A stretch of DNA of 64,000 nucleotides from Leptasterias polaris (GCA_037783415.1 JAZGTN010000015.1:5281001-5345000), one strand, 5' to 3'. Positions 1 to 15,500 are shown, counted from the stretch's first letter. A program made the numbers and translations. The notes: generated by a model not told the origin, from the letters alone.

Positions 1-110
1 AGCTGTTGACAGTATAAACTACTTTGAGAAAGGATTCCCTTCGAAGTACAATGGTTGGGAATAACTTTTCACGCAAAAAAATTCCTTAAATATACTGGCT
101 AATTACTTAA
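1..110. repeat. fragment of TTAA-type MITE-like repeat
   Basis: The segment AGCTGTTGACAGTATAAACT followed by an ACTTTGAGAAAGGATTCCCT-like stretch resembles the interior of the element at 44596-44971. No terminal repeats are present within the window. Confidence 0.4.
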
Positions 111-465
111 TTAATTAGTCTAAGATATTTTTCCCTTCGTAAAGCCCAAAGTGAGATGACCTACTTATATGCCCAAGTGAATAACATGTTTTTCATAAGA
201 AAGGGGACGCACGTAACGGGATCACACGCGTACTGACATTAGTGGCTCTTCCTGAAACCTGAAAAATGATGTGCCTTACGTTTAAAAATGCAAAGTGCAA
301 TTATTGAGATATAGGCCCATTCTCTATAAAGTCAATATCTTGTCACTTTTAAGACAACACACTTTGCTGTTGCAATTAAGATCAATACACAGTTAAGATC
401 AATTCCAGCAGGCAGACATAAAAAGGTCTGAATGTCTTATTTGTGTTTGCAATGCCTAAGCTTAC

Positions 466-584
466 CTGACTGTTGAGTCACTGGAACCAGTGATGATGAC
501 TTTATCGTCGTACTGTAGACATAGCACGGAGCCTGTATGACCAGTTAGAACCTGTACACATTGCAATGTTTGGCGATCCCAAAT
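466..584 (-). CDS. BTRC: beta-TrCP exon: WD40 repeat 2 (last exon in window)
   Basis: Acceptor TTTTTGTAG, then [40 protein letters not shown], and an AG|GTAAGC donor in phase 2. The reading frame continues off the left edge, where about five more WD40 repeats are expected. Confidence 0.94.
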
Positions 585-3500
585 CTACAAAAATAAATAA
601 ATAAATAAATAAAAAGATGGTAAATTTAATATCAATGAAATTTGCATATATATATGCCCCAATATCATGGCACTTGTTACCACAGATCTGCAAACGAAAA
701 AACATACCGCAATGCATCTTGGGAAACCGAGTACAGTTAAACAAAATAGCAAGTTGCTAAGAGGAACGCCATGCTGTAGTTTACATACATGTATCTTTTC
801 TAGGTTTTTATAGTTATGTACCCCATTGCTTTATAATCAGCGCGCCATGATGATTGCCGGTGTTGCTTTGACTCGGATGTCACCCAAAATCCTCTGTGCG
901 CATTACGACATGCATATGGGCTATCATTTTGTTGAGTATCGGAGCTTACTTAATACCCTACGACAAAAAGGATGATGCATGGTATTTGGTACTCAGCAAA
1001 AAGAAGGAAAGACATTTTTTAGTACAAGGGCTGACCCACTTGTTCATATGGTGTAGGGTTTAATAGACTTTTCAGGCTTTTCAATCAGTTTTCTGATATT
1101 ACCTGAAGGGCAAAAAAGTAACAAAACAAAAATCAGACTTCAAGTAGGAAGAATATTATGGATACTCTTTTAGTGCTTGTTCAAATAAAAACAGTTTAAA
1201 TGAAAAAAATTTAATTTGTAGAAAGTTCTTTTCTTGTTAACAAATTGGTCCAGTAAAATTTTTACACTACAAGCCATGCGGTCTTGAGAAATTTGCTACT
1301 AAATTTAAGCCCTGTAAATAGCATTATTTCAAAATATCAATTCAAGGAAATCATTATTTTTTATTTTTTTTTAAACCCAAACCCCAACAAAACCCTCAAC
1401 TATTAAATTTACTCAGTTTCATTTCTACACTCCGTTTATTAATTTAATCAAATTTCGAACTGTGTAATTGATACGATGTGCTTGTGTGAAAATTTTGAAA
1501 CTGATTAACTGTCAAAGAATGGCATACTGTACATGGGACAAATGAGTACAGTGCCATTTCTTCCTGCATGCATGACTTGAACTCAGCAATCATGGTGTCA
1601 CTTTTGGAGAACTCTCATGGCAGTCTCGGAATGTCTTTATGACACATGCCTTCACTGTATTAATTTCATTTGTATGGTGTTTGAGAGTGGGTCTTTTATT
1701 ACAATGCAACTGAAATGGAACATCTAAATTTACACCACAATATGAGATCAAGCATTGCTTGAATTGAAAATGACTATTTTCATTCCTGGCAGTCTCAGAT
1801 CGGATTTCACAGTTCGCTCCGCTAACGACATTTCTCATATTGCTCACAGAGGATCTGATTTCTGATGTCAACTCCGACAGCACGCCTCGAGGAGAGGGCA
1901 ATATATGCCCACGAGATGGAAGGATGATGGACGAAAGAGGAGGCTGAGTATTCCTATCACCTTGAAGAATTGGGGGGAGGGAGGGAGGAATGGGTGACGT
2001 GGTATCAGGGTGATCACATTGACCAGAGCTGCCAACATTTGCATCTTGCCATGGGAAGATTTTGTATAACAATCGGGGAGATATCTATATTACATTCAAC
2101 ATAATAGGGACAAAGTTACCAAAATCAGGGAGATTTTCAAATTTGTTCATCAGAACATGGAAAGATTGGTGAAATTTCAGGGAAATTTCTGCAGAATCAG
2201 GGAGACTTGGCAGTATACTCCAGAGGAAGTTTCTGCACAGTAAAGGAAGATGATGATGATATACAAACTTTTTATTGTATACAATGTTTTCCCCCACTTA
2301 AACAAAAAATGCACCTTGTAAATAGTTGTGTCTACACAAACTGTTCCTCAGTCAAACATTAAACCAATCACTTGACATTTTTGCAAAAGCAAAAGTTAAT
2401 GGCCTAACATTTCAACCCTAGCACAGTCTTTCTCAAAGGCTAAAGGCTAAACTTTACATTTTTCATGGGAACATTTTGTCGCTGTTATTTTCTTTCCCTC
2501 TAGACATACCGTACCTTGATTGTGTTATCGCGTAGACCACTGACGATCTTCTGGTCGTCATACTGCAGGCAATACACGCCTTTTGAGTTCTCGCTGTGAC
2601 ACTGGATTTTGGAAAGCTCATGCTGCCCGCATCTCCAGTTGTTTTCTATATTCTGTCAGGACATATGGAAATAATGAAGGGAGGGGGGAAAAAAGGGTTA
2701 GGAGATGTGCTTTTGATCGAGCATCATGACACAAATGCTCGGAATCGAGGGAGTTTTCTATTTGGAACTAATCAATTAGTCTTAATTGAGTGTGGTAATC
2801 GGCAATATCCTGAAGAAATTTGTGTGTGTGTGAAAAAAAAGCTCCATAGTAACACGAATACTGGAACTTTCTTTCTGTTTCATCTAAAATGAATGTAAGA
2901 AGTGGAAACCCCGTGTTGAACATACAGGCGCTGCAGCCCATGGCCTCTGTTGCACCTGGAATTGGCCTTGGTGCCCCTTCAGAAGTTTCCCTTGCAAAAT
3001 GAAAAAGGCCTCGTTCCAGGCCTAACACGTCAAAAATTGAACCATGGGTCATGTGATGAATTAGAGGCTGCAGCTGTGGCTATGGGTGTTGCTATGGGCA
3101 TCCTATGCTTGAGCGCATGTCCACGTGACAATCAAGCCGCAGCCAGAGCCTCTACTTCAGACATGGCCTGACATTTATGACATGATCTACATAATATATA
3201 AATCAAAATTGCATTTATAACAGGGTTATTTCTATTTTCAAGAGTTTGTCTTAGTTCAAGAATTTTGAATTTAAAAAGAAGATTTGAGTAAAAAAACAAA
3301 ACAAAAAACAAACAAAAACAAAACGGACAATTGTTGAAAGCATACTTTGTGCATCTGTAATAGGTGTAGAAAAACCTTTGTTCTATAGGTGACCAAGTGT
3401 CTGTGTTAGAGTTTTATTATCTTTCCACTGTTTATATTTCCAATTTAATCTCTTCTAGCACCCTGTACAAGTTAATTTCTTAGGAATCCTTTGTAATAAA

Positions 3501-6500
3501 CAATGAACCCTCTTGCATAATCCTTGGTAGTGTGGTTAGTCACCCCTGTAATTGACTTCAGATAGCAGCCTGGCAGCTGAGAGCACTCCACATTTATGTG
3601 TTCTCCCACCGTCACCTATTTCTTTGATTTTATGTACTGGTGGTTCTTCATGTTTTAAGTTTTGCCTGTTTCAAGTGATTTACTGCTATGGACTCGGTTT
3701 TAAAGCCATTTTGATTTTAATTTGTAACCTTCTTTGGCACTGTGTTTTGTTGTTTTTAGTGGTTTCTATAAATTCTTTTCATTGTTCGGGGTTTAGTTCA
3801 ATAGTGTTAATGGTCTTGGTTTAGAGTTCACTTAATTTATTGCTATTATATATTTCGATCACTGGTTTTGCTTTTGGTCATCGTTTTATAATCAATAAAG
3901 TAATTTTTTTTATATTTTTGCTTGTTGAGAAACCTACATTTTGAGTCGCTGTCCTACTTTTTGCATTTCCTCGCGTCTTAACCCTATTCGATCCCTAGAT
4001 TAATTGAGTTTTTCTGAAGTGAGTTTCCCCAGTGTTTAGTTTTATTTACTTTATTCAAGTGATCCATTTTTCCGGGTTACACATCCATCATTGTTTGGTT
4101 TGGTCGTGTTTCTGCCAGTGATCTTCGGAAGTTGAATTCTGTTGTTTGACCAGTAGAAAGGATTACTGGTACTAGCCTGCCATCACTTGAACCAATCTAT
4201 TACGACAGACTGCGTAAAGGTACATGTACTAGATCTAAGATGCAGGACGAGTTTCACCATCCAGCAGAATTTTTCCAAATCCTTCCATCGAACTGTCCTC
4301 TTTAGCATTTTTATGGTAGTGGGCGGTTTACTAATAGTTTTTATCCTCGCGCAGTTCGTGTTTTTTTATGGGATCTAGTTTGTTTTTTATGTCGGTTTAT
4401 TTTTTGTATTGAAAGTATTCTTATTGGTCTTTGTTTAGTGCTCATTATTTGTTAGAGAGCTTGTTAGAGAGCTTGACGTAATGGATTTTAACTTTTCAAA
4501 CATTGGTTGAATAAATCATCTTACCTCTATGTCTTGAATGATTCCTGGATAAAGCTTTCTAAAATAAATATCAGATTGTGGCGTCTCTCCTGGTTTAGGC
4601 TTGAACAAATATTGCCCCCTGTTTGCAAAATGAAGAAAGAAAAAAAAGCAATTACAATGAATAATTGATGGGCAAACTTGAACGGCATGGCGGATCTTCA
4701 TGATTTGATAGCACCTGTCCCTGGATCTGGGAAAGTCAGGGAATTGGAGTCCGAGTAGAAATGTCAGACACTCGTCAGCCAGATTCAGAGAATCCCCCAG
4801 GATTCGCTGACACACAAGTCATAATTAAACATAAATGCCAGTTTATTTTTATACGGTAATTTGCAAACATGACTTCGGAAGAGCTGACTAAAATTTGCAT
4901 ACATGACTCCGGAAGAGCTGAAGGCAAACCACCACTGACATACGTTCTAAAATATATTTTGATTAGAAAATAAAAGTTTACATAACTGAACAAATTCAGG
5001 GATTTTATGCAACTTTAACACACTTTTGATATCGGTTTCAGTAGCTGTCTATCAGATAGCTTCAGATTTAAGAATTTTCTTTTCCACGTACATGTACATG
5101 GTATTGTGTGGCATATCGAAAAGAAGATTGGATCTGAAATCAGTCACAAGCTTTTGGGTTTTAAAGAGGGGCTCCAACAAGGTCAAATTCAGTTTTGTGA
5201 TCCACTCATTTTCCAATAGATAGATTCCTTATGAAAATTGGAAAAAAAAGTTAAAGTCTCTAACTTCACGTTAAAATGGTGTAAAATGCCACTGTGTTTG
5301 ATACCCCTCAAGTGCAATTTTTTGTCAAAATCCAAAAATGTTCGATAACATCACATTCCAAAAATATGATCTGTACACTTTTGTACAGAGAATTTTCAGT
5401 TCAATCCTGAATTCTGATGACATGCAATCAAAACAGCAATGCATTCGAGCTTATGACTGGCGCAGAAATTCCTCTTTGGAACGTACAGACCCATTTGTTT
5501 TGATGTCAGATGAATTCATGTTTCAAATTTCGCTCTGAAAGAGTATAAAATAAAATACCACCTTAACGTGATATAGAGACATGTAAATTTTCTTCACTTT
5601 CATGAGTACTCTATGCATTGGAATATGAGTGCATCTGAAAATTCAATTTTACCTTGGAGCCACTCTTAAATCTTTTCTGATAAGCAAGAATTTCAAGTTT
5701 TTTGTGCCATATGAAAGTGTGCCTCGGTCACCGAGGTGTCGCCACTCTTGATTCCTAGATCTTAATGATCCATGACGTCCAGACGACCGAGACTGATGTT
5801 TTCTCAAGTCGTTGGATAAAAGGGACTTAAACACTTAGTGTTACTCACCAGCCCCGTCTGTCTGCCAGCCCTCGCCATAGTTCATCGGTTCGGACTTTGT
5901 GCTCAATCAGCTTCTTCCATAGCATACCATCTGAAATGACTCTCTTCCACTCCTTGCATACGAGCTCCGCAGCGCACAGCGACTTTGCATCCAAGTAGGA
6001 GAGAATTTTATCGGCGATGTGGTCAAGCCCCTTCTCTGTTGGTGGGATTGGAACAAGTGTTGGACATTTACACATATGTAAATGTATGAAGTAGTTATTT
6101 ATGAATTAAACATTAATAGGGCATGGACCTTAGGCACTGATGTCATCACGCCCCAATCTTAAGGCAACATCATACAGGACAATTTTCTTCAGGCAACTTG
6201 GAAGCAACCACTTTTTGCACTGTATGCAATAGGAACATTTTGGCAGCACAAGAGACATTCTTCAAGCTGGTAACTCACTATCCCCAAGAAACAATGAAAA
6301 ACTAAAATGTGAATTAATTTTCTTATTGGGGATTGCCTGAAGCTCCTGAAGGTCCCCGTTCGTCAGTGTTCTACATTGTACATGTACTAGGATTTGCAGA
6401 GCTCATGAAAGAACCCAGGACACTTATTGTGGAAGAGTAGGGGTTAAACCAGGAGATTCTGGTTCACAAAAGTTTCCTCAGGCTTGTGACCTGTGTGAGC

Positions 6501-9500
6501 TACAGTGATAATGTTCACTTAAATGGGGCATCCTTGGTTTCATAGACCAGAAATGTGTATTAAGTTAATACTTGAAGTAAGATGCAGAAGGAACAACTCA
6601 CCAAAAAAATCAGACAATCTTAATACTAGGGGATACCACTTGCCCAGTTACGAGGAAATCCAGAGCCTTTTCCCAGCAGAGTACACAGACTTTCAATTCC
6701 CCCCATTCTGAATACCTTAGACAAACTCACAACATCACTCACTTCCAGTAGAAACTGAAACCACACCTGTTCACGCTTGCATTTCCAACCATTTGAGAAT
6801 CTCTTTTTTTCAACCAGAAAGTCTTTTTCGAGAGGGCAAGGCATTTTCAGTTTCCAAAGGGCACATCCATTGGGGAAAACTTTAAAGTCCATGAGGCACT
6901 TTTGAAATGGCATTAAGACCAAGACAAGGGGCAACAGAGGCCATGGCCTTTGTGGCCTGCGTATAATTCCAGGCCCGACTTGGTAACACTGAAAAGGATA
7001 GCAATATTATTCAATTTTATCAGCCAACAGCAAAGTGATTCATCCACTTATAACCCATACCACATTGGATCCCATCACCTGGTTTTGAAATTGATGGATT
7101 TGGTTTGACACAGCTGAAGCTGCCCATTCTATGCAAGGGGATCAGGCGAACGAGACTTATCGGGACTCAGACGTTTTTAATGCTGTGTAGAGGATCCCTG
7201 CTTAACAATAAGACTAGAGGACCATGATTGATTTGGGACAGGCCCTTGGCCAGACACCTTTGAGAAGGAGGACGGTTCCCTGTGTAAGGACCATGATTCA
7301 TTGGGGGGGGGGAGGGGGTACAGGGCTATTTCCCATTGCCCAACGCAATAAAACATTACATGATCACTGCACAATAGAAGCAGGGCTTGACCATGAGTTT
7401 GAATTAGGGTGTCTAATGGACAAGATCTGGACTCAAACACACACTCTGCTGATCAGAAACACCAGAGCTTGAGTCTGGGTGATCATAGTAATTGCTCGGC
7501 CACGACACGCCAGCCATTTAGTGTCAGCTATTTATTTTCTTCTTCTTCATAAAACTCACTCGGTAAGGCGGAGATGAAATCTCTCTGGAGCATAGGCTTG
7601 AGAAATGAGTTGAGTTGCCCGTGCTGATAGTGACACATGTGAGCGATGAGGTTCTCAACGAACTCCAGTTGCTCGTTTTCCTTCCACAGGTCAAAAAATT
7701 GGAGACATGTCGTCTTCTCTCCCTCATAGTTGGGCGATGGCTCTTTGTTCTTGGAGACCGACCGCAGCGATATCGTCTGGAAGGAAGAGAACCCATGGGG
7801 GACAATCGTTCAGTTAATTACATAAACAAGGAAAATAAATCAAAATATGATATACTTCTGAGTGAGCTTAACCACTGCTGTAGCTCACAAGTCAGAGGAA
7901 ACTTGTAAACATGCTTGCTATGTGAACCAGAAACACCAGGGTTAACCCCTACTCATCCACCCTAAGGGTGCACTGCCAATCATATTACATGTACACGGGA
8001 CCTACCGCTGTCCCATCCAAAGAACAAAGCAATTATAGTATTCCTTGCTCAATGACCGGGACTCAAACCCACACACTCTGCTGATCAGAAACACCAGAGC
8101 TTGAGTCCAGTGCTCTTAATCGCTCGGCCATGACATGCCACCAAATGTAATGGTCTGTTCCTCCCTCACATGCCTATACATGTACATGTATGTTGTGGTT
8201 GTTTGGTTTTTTTGAAGGGGGGGGGGTATTTGTTGACAACTTTTGTGGTAGGATGGACTTGTAGAGGTGCTGGTCACCTGTTCCTCCTTGCCACTCACTG
8301 GATTGGTATTTCATACATGTGTGAACAGTCTTGTAAATTTGTATACTTTTGATTTCTCAGCCATAATTTGATTTTGTGGAATGTACATATACCTTTTAAT
8401 GACTTAGTTGTTTTGCCAAGAGTAAAGTGTAATTACATGATTACATGGTAGTATTTCACTGGTCTTTAAAAATCACCAATTAAGGACATAAGAATTGCTT
8501 AAGACTGGTTGTTAGTGCACATTTAGGCCTATAGCTGTGTGTTGCTAAGCAAGCTTTTAAAGCAGATGCTAATAACTTGTAACGCAATCAATGCATAAAG
8601 ACCATTACTGAATGTACAATCTATTAGTACACGCACGTACGCACTACCCGACTACTGCTAAGCGTCGCATTCAACTTGAAACCTCGCAAAACAGAGCCTG
8701 AATACCGGAATTGAGAAACTGTAGAACAGAAAAGTTTACAGATTTTCCTACATTTTTACATACTTATTTACGTACACTTTTTAACAAAAAGGGTAGCTGA
8801 TGTACCACATATGGATGGGAATAAAAGACTTGATCTTAATTCCCTCCAGGATCGTGGCCTTGCAGCTTGGTCCTCTAACGCACAGCCACGACCCTGCTGG
8901 TCTTAAAGTGCCGATTTAAAGATCTCGTCTCCACTCTTTCATTCCATTATTTGTACGTTATGAACATTTGTACAATGTACGTATTTAGTTTATAACTTCA
9001 AATACATTGTAGACCTATTTTGGGGCAATACCACCTGTCATTTTAATCTGTAAAAATTATTTCCAACATTAAACGTCAGGTTTAAGGTTAGTTAGACATT
9101 CTCCTACTCCAGTGGTTGCCAGTATTGGCTGTATGTCGGCATTGGCCACAAGTTCGGAGCCTGTAAGTTTTGTGAACAAAATCGGGAAATAAAGGCTATA
9201 GCTACATATTCATAATTTTTGTGTTCATAATATACATAAGTGTACATGTAACAGCGTTCTATGTATTGATTAACTTCCACCTGTTTACAGCAAACAAACG
9301 AGTTCATAATACAAATTATTCAGCCCTAAACAAGTAGAGGCATGTGAAGGAAGTGTACACTGATTAACGAAAGGTCGTTATTTCCATTTACATCTTATTA
9401 GAACTTATTATTCCATCAATAATAATGATACATGTAAAGTGCAGCTAAACAAACATCCTCCTGATAATTGTTCACGTTACAAGTTTCTGGGAAAATTGCC

Positions 9501-12500
9501 AACTTTTCAACATAACTTTTTTTGGAGACTCAAAGATCCTGATGATCTTAAATAATTATTGCTGTAAGATTTTAAATTGCTGAAATTCACAAATTTCAAG
9601 AGACACGTACATGATTCATGTGTACTGTTGTTCGATATACCAAACATTACGTCATTCAACCCTTGTTGTAAAGAGCACTTTTACAAAGAAGTTCTGCTTA
9701 TAAAGACATTCCTCAAGTCTCAAGAATCTCATTTCTGCTTCAATTGTGTTTCTTTGTTTTGCTGTCCTCTTATGACAACGAACCGTTATAAAGAGGTAAG
9801 GCAAATGAAATTACATTACTAGTTTCTCGTCAGCGGCCGCGTGTGATTTTTGGCCCTGCACCCCAAAAAAACATTATTTACTGAAATTTCATTATTAAAA
9901 GGTTATGAAAATCCGACGCAAACTACTCCTAAGCGTACTCCTAAGCGAACACATTCTGTTCCGGTTGCGCGGTCTGTGTTTTACAGCCATTGCCATGCTA
10001 TCTACATGTACATGTACATCCACCTTGTTTCCAGGTCGTGTAATACGTGCAGGGCCTTTGTGCATGGAACTGTGGTTGTATTGTCGCTGTGGTCGAGGTT
10101 GGTATAGACCCTCATTGCGCTTTTGTGAGCTGCGCGGTCAAACAATGGTTTGTCAGGCCCATGCGCGTGTTGAGCCTATGTCAATTTCAAAATGGCAGTT
10201 TGTGTAGTATTTTTCCTTAATAGTGAGAAATAATGAATTTAATGAAGAAAAAAAATCACAAAAATTTGATAAATGGATGCTGAGATACTAGTGATCTAAT
10301 TTCATTGGCCTAATGGCCAGAGGTATAGGCCAGCCAGACCCAGCCCTCTTGTTATAAGGAGAGTCAACTGTAATGTGCATGGTGTATCATCAAGACATTA
10401 TTGTACTATTTCACATGTTTAGTACACCAAGTAGAGCTCTCTACATTTATAATGTACATAATTATTACATGTTTAGCTTTGCTCCACACAAATGTAAACA
10501 CAGGTACACTGTCATGACTGTGTAGATTTTGGACAAAGAAATTCACTTTCAGGGTCAGACAGCACTCACCCACATCCCACCTGGACAATGTACTGACTCA
10601 TTATTTTAAACACAATCAGCTGAAAGACTGTGCTTAACCATGCTACGAGCAGGCTAACTGTGCTGTACAGATGCACATTAGCTTTCCACTGCATGATACA
10701 GTCAGACGGCAGAGGTTCCACACAACACTGCCAATTTTGAAGTTAGTCATACACAAAAAGTATGTGGTCTATACATTACATACAGGCCTGGAATTTCATC
10801 TTTGAGAGGGCTAAGCGATTTTTATTTTGAAAATGGCACTTCCATTTAGTAAATCTTATAAAGTATGTGAAAATTCTGATGGGGCACCGAGACCAAGACC
10901 AGGCCTACCATTTCCAGACACTACAACACATACATGTACATTTATCAATTTATTGCAATCAGTTTCAATGTGAGGACTTTCCTTTGTTCCTTTTAACATG
11001 TAACTCCATAGACTAATAAGGCCATTTATTCTTGAATACTTGGATTACGGATTTCTAAGCTACAAATATGAGCGGGGACCGGGGAAAAAAAAAAAAAAAA
11101 AAAAAAAAACGTGGCCGGGATTACGGATTTTCCAGCTCACAAAATCGGGCGGGCGGTAAAAAAAAAAAAAAAAAAACGAAAAAAAAGAAGGCACGCGGGC
11201 GGCTTCTAAAACGAATGTAAACTATAGACCTTCATGTAAATATAAGGCCTTGCTCTAACTTTTTCACTTGACTAAACCGCCAGGCTTGTCAACATAGCAC
11301 ACAAAACAAATGTGAGGACACACAAATACAGGACTCCAATGTGAGGACAGCATTGTTCCTTATTGTGTTCCTTTGTTCTCCTGTCCCCACTCTGCTGATA
11401 GTACCATGACATGCAGTACTCGATAATACAACTATGGCATGTAAAAATTTGTATTCATATAGGCCCTACATGTTTTTATGTGCGCAATGATAATAATTTC
11501 ACCTTCACTTGTACTGAAATTGAGGCTGCTCAAAGCATGTTTGTTCACACACTTGATACACTTGGTTCAGAGGGCATGCTTGAGAGATGTACAGCAAAAG
11601 CCAACATTGTCTTGTGTTTTTTCAATTGAACAATACCCCACTGATAATACGAACGTAATCTCACTTGTAATATCTTTAATTAAAAAAACAACACAAATAC
11701 AAAAAGTAATGTTTAAAATGCGACTTTGAGCCTGATAAACAATGATAACTATATTGTTATCCTTAGGCTATTCCGATGAGTATTGAACATGTTGAAATAC
11801 ATAACATACTTATTTTGTTGTTTGTGGGAGATGTAGAGGTGTAACATTTGTATCTTCTCATATTTGTATCTCAACTTATGGTTGTTCAAATAAAAACAAT
11901 TTATCTGTTTAACTGTGAGTACATTTTTTCCCGAAGATTCTGATCTTGTAAAACAAAATCTTGGTCCAGTTGAGACACAAAGATACAAACAAACAAACAA
12001 ACAAACAAACAAACAAACAACAACCAATCAACCAAACAAAACAAAAATTAGACATTCCCTGGCTAAGGATTTAGATGAAAAAGTACACACATTTTTAGAA
12101 TGGATCAATTGAATACAGCAAACAAAGAGACTGTATGTTTCATTGTTTAATAGCATCAATAACAATTTAAGATTAAGCTTCAATGTAATAAATGACATAA
12201 AACAAGAATGTTGGATAGCAGGGGATATGCACAGAATTAAGATCTGCAATCAGTGGCATTGATCTTTTACAGGGGGGGGGGGGGTACTGATTGTCAGGAG
12301 CAGCAGTGAGAGGTTCAATAAGGGACAAAGTGATGAACACCTGAAAATAATATTAATAATAACCAGTTGTTCTTATATAGCGCATTTCACAATAACGTCT
12401 CAATGCGCTTTACATTAGTGTCCTGGTCATTGGGCCAATAACATTCCTTTAATCTTTCTCAGCTCCCTGGGGAGTATACAGCCCGAGCTGCCGTGGCGCT

Positions 12501-15500
12501 CAGAAGGCTTTTCCAAACACAATATCAACCTCTGCCCTCGCAGGTACCCATTTACACCCCTGGGTGAAGAGAAGCAATTATAGCGAAGTGTCTTGCTCAA
12601 GGACACAAGCGTCACGACCGGGACTCGAACCCACACCCCGATGACTAAACCACCAGAACTTGAATCCGATGATCTAAACCACTCGGCCATGACACCCTAC
12701 AATGCCTGATCGATCAAGTGTAAATCAAGTATAAAAAGGTTGAGAAATAAGGGCTCAAATTTCAAAAATATATATGTCAATGTTGACCCCAGATCTTGTG
12801 TCCTAAAAACTTTCACTTGACCAGATCTATTGTAGGCCTATATTTTTACAAGACCCTTTAATTTTTTAAATACCACACACATAGATCCTTGTCATTTGAT
12901 TGGTGGAACACGTGTCACATGTCATCAGGATCAAGGCCAAGACCAGGGCAACGGAGGCAGTGGCCTCTGTGTAATTTCAGGCCTGAGATCATAAAGTATC
13001 AAATTTCACTGCTCAGTCGAGTAAGCAGCGGAAATTTCCAATGCTAACCTCTTAGAGTTAGCAGCGAAGTTAGCAGCGAAGTTAGCTACTTTTTTTGCGT
13101 TACGCATTCAAAAGATTTCTCTGATAGCTAGCTGCAATGTTAGCCTCCAAGTTAGCTACTCGTGTGAAATATGCAAGCCATGAACGTCACTCTTGAAGGG
13201 GCATGGCAATTGTCCTCTGGTATTACTATTAAGGGGCACTTCTACATTGTATATATAGGCCTATTATGTAATTTGAATTTTGCAAAGGGCACCAGCAGGA
13301 AAAAAAAGAAAGCATTACGGCAATATACACAGTACATGTAGCTTTGGGTTAATTTGAGGCCTGTGTACATAAGTACGCGTGTAATGCATACTGCAGTACA
13401 TGGTTTATGTAGCCAGCTTCATAAATCATGTAGCGGACATTGTCATAATTGACAGATGCATTATTGTAAAAATAAAACCCACATTTCAACCTAGTTACTA
13501 CAGTCCGGACAGTAATTTCATAACAGCCTCGTATTTCAAAAACTACCGATATGTACAATGCATGCATGATTAAATTTCAAACTGCCACTAGCAATAGGTC
13601 AGTGGAGAATGAGTTTGGATGCGTTAACCGCATAATGTAAAACAAACTTGATACTGCTTTTGCTCTACAATGTGTTGTACACTCATAGTGTTTGTGCATA
13701 CGAATGTCGGTCCAACTGGGCCTAATCGATACCAAATTCTACATTGGTGTACAAGTTTAAACTCCAGACACACACACACACACATGTGTGTAAATACCGG
13801 CAATCGTGGACCCTCCTTTGTTCAACTCTTTGTGATAGCAACCGTGGACCACAATGCTTTCCTTTGTGATAGCAACCGTGGACCTATTGTCACTTTTGTT
13901 ATAGGTCCCCGGTTTGAATGTGGATACCTACCCACACACACACACAGATTGATTTGAGTTAATAAATTTAATTAAGCCTGTACATTATCATGTACATGTT
14001 ACATGTTTAGTAAAGAGACAAGTACACTGTAGACCTCGGCCAAATTTCATAGATTCTGAACAAAATCACTGCAGCTTGTAATGTAAGCTTGAGGTAATCT
14101 AAACAAGGGTGCTTGCTACATGCATTGTAGGTGAACCATAAACAATGAAGTTAACCCCTACTCTTCCACGGTTTTAAAAGTGTTCAGGGTTCATTTAAAT
14201 ACACTACCAATCCGGGACCTACACTTACAGTGTACAGCTTAATGTCCCCCCCCCCCCCCCCCAAAGGACAAAGCACTTACAGGTATTGTGGTAAAGTACA
14301 GTAGCTTGCTCAAGGACACAAGTGCCATGACATGGACTTGAACCCACACTCTGCTGATCAGAAATATCAGAGGCTCTATTCATGTTGGTGCTCTTAACCG
14401 CTCAGCCACTTGACAATAACAGGACTAAAATCTAATAATGTTGTCATTTTTCAGTGGCCAAGAAGTCTAGTGTACTATTTATGTATAACGGTTGACAGCG
14501 TTTCTGCTCGGACAAGTTTATGACTCATAGAAAGCAATGATGAGTAAACAACCTACTTTGTAGATGAAATGTCCTTTCTGGTAAGACTGGGATATAACAA
14601 TGGGTGTACCCATGAATTAACAATGCCCCTTCCAACTGTAATTACAAACAATCACATTGCATCCTCCTGCAATCTGTTGTGAGTGTGAGCCACAAAATTA
14701 TGTATTTTATGTACAGGTGGAGCCATTTGTTCATTACTGGATGCATGTTATGTGTGAGCTGGAACACCTACTGGTTGTAAGAACAATGGATGCTAAGCTT
14801 TGGGGGCTATGGCAGGAAAACCCCACCTAGGCTATTATTAGTCATCTGCTTGTAAACATAATTGTACACTGTGCACTGCACAGGTACAATATTTAGTGCA
14901 CACTTTTGCATCACATGCACAGTGTACATGTACATGAACATACATGTACATAGTACACTGTCATTCCATTGTGTGTGTACAACATGTACATGGTACAATT
15001 TTTGTCCACTGGCATTGTACACATAACCATGCATAATGCACAGGAGTATTGAGTGTACGTGCATTTAAAAAAATGACAAGCACCAACATTTGCAGACAAA
15101 AGTGAGCTAGTCAGGTCTGAATGATGCTTCATTTCTGAACTAGGGAAAGGGCACTGGAGGAAATGGTTAAACTTATACGAGTCTATTGGAACATTTCAAG
15201 GGGCACCAAGGCAATGACCAGGGGCATGGAGGCAATTAGCCTCAGTTACCTCCATATCAGGCTAGATAGTTAGAAGACTAGTTATTCAAATCTACTTCAA
15301 ATGAAAACAAACATGTAGGACATTTAGGTGGGGGTGAGGGATGATAAATAAAATCAGTTAGTTTTTATGGAGGATCTGTTTTTGTCTTCCCTTTGAATGA
15401 AACCACCTACATGTAGTGAAAATTTGATGGGTTGATGGCTTTAAAAAAAAGCTCATTTATTGCATTTATAATAACTTAACACCCATGCTTATATCCTTGT

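Noticed and set aside
1590..2072. 160-codon minus-strand frame
   Set aside because: It lies within a beta-TrCP intron, its 5' end overlaps the MITE at 2024, and the peptide resembles no family known to me; probably chance or a repeat.
3552..3824. 90-codon hydrophobic plus-strand frame (possible membrane protein)
   Set aside because: The hydrophobicity follows from the T-rich strand composition; no start context, domain or splice structure.
7224..7472. 82-codon plus-strand frame near the D-domain exon
   Set aside because: No conserved motif; part of it crosses a G run and a SINE fragment.
10406..10588. Extra beta-TrCP exon in intron 1
   Set aside because: A GTGAGTG-like donor is present on the minus strand, but the peptide matches no beta-TrCP isoform and the phase is not needed.
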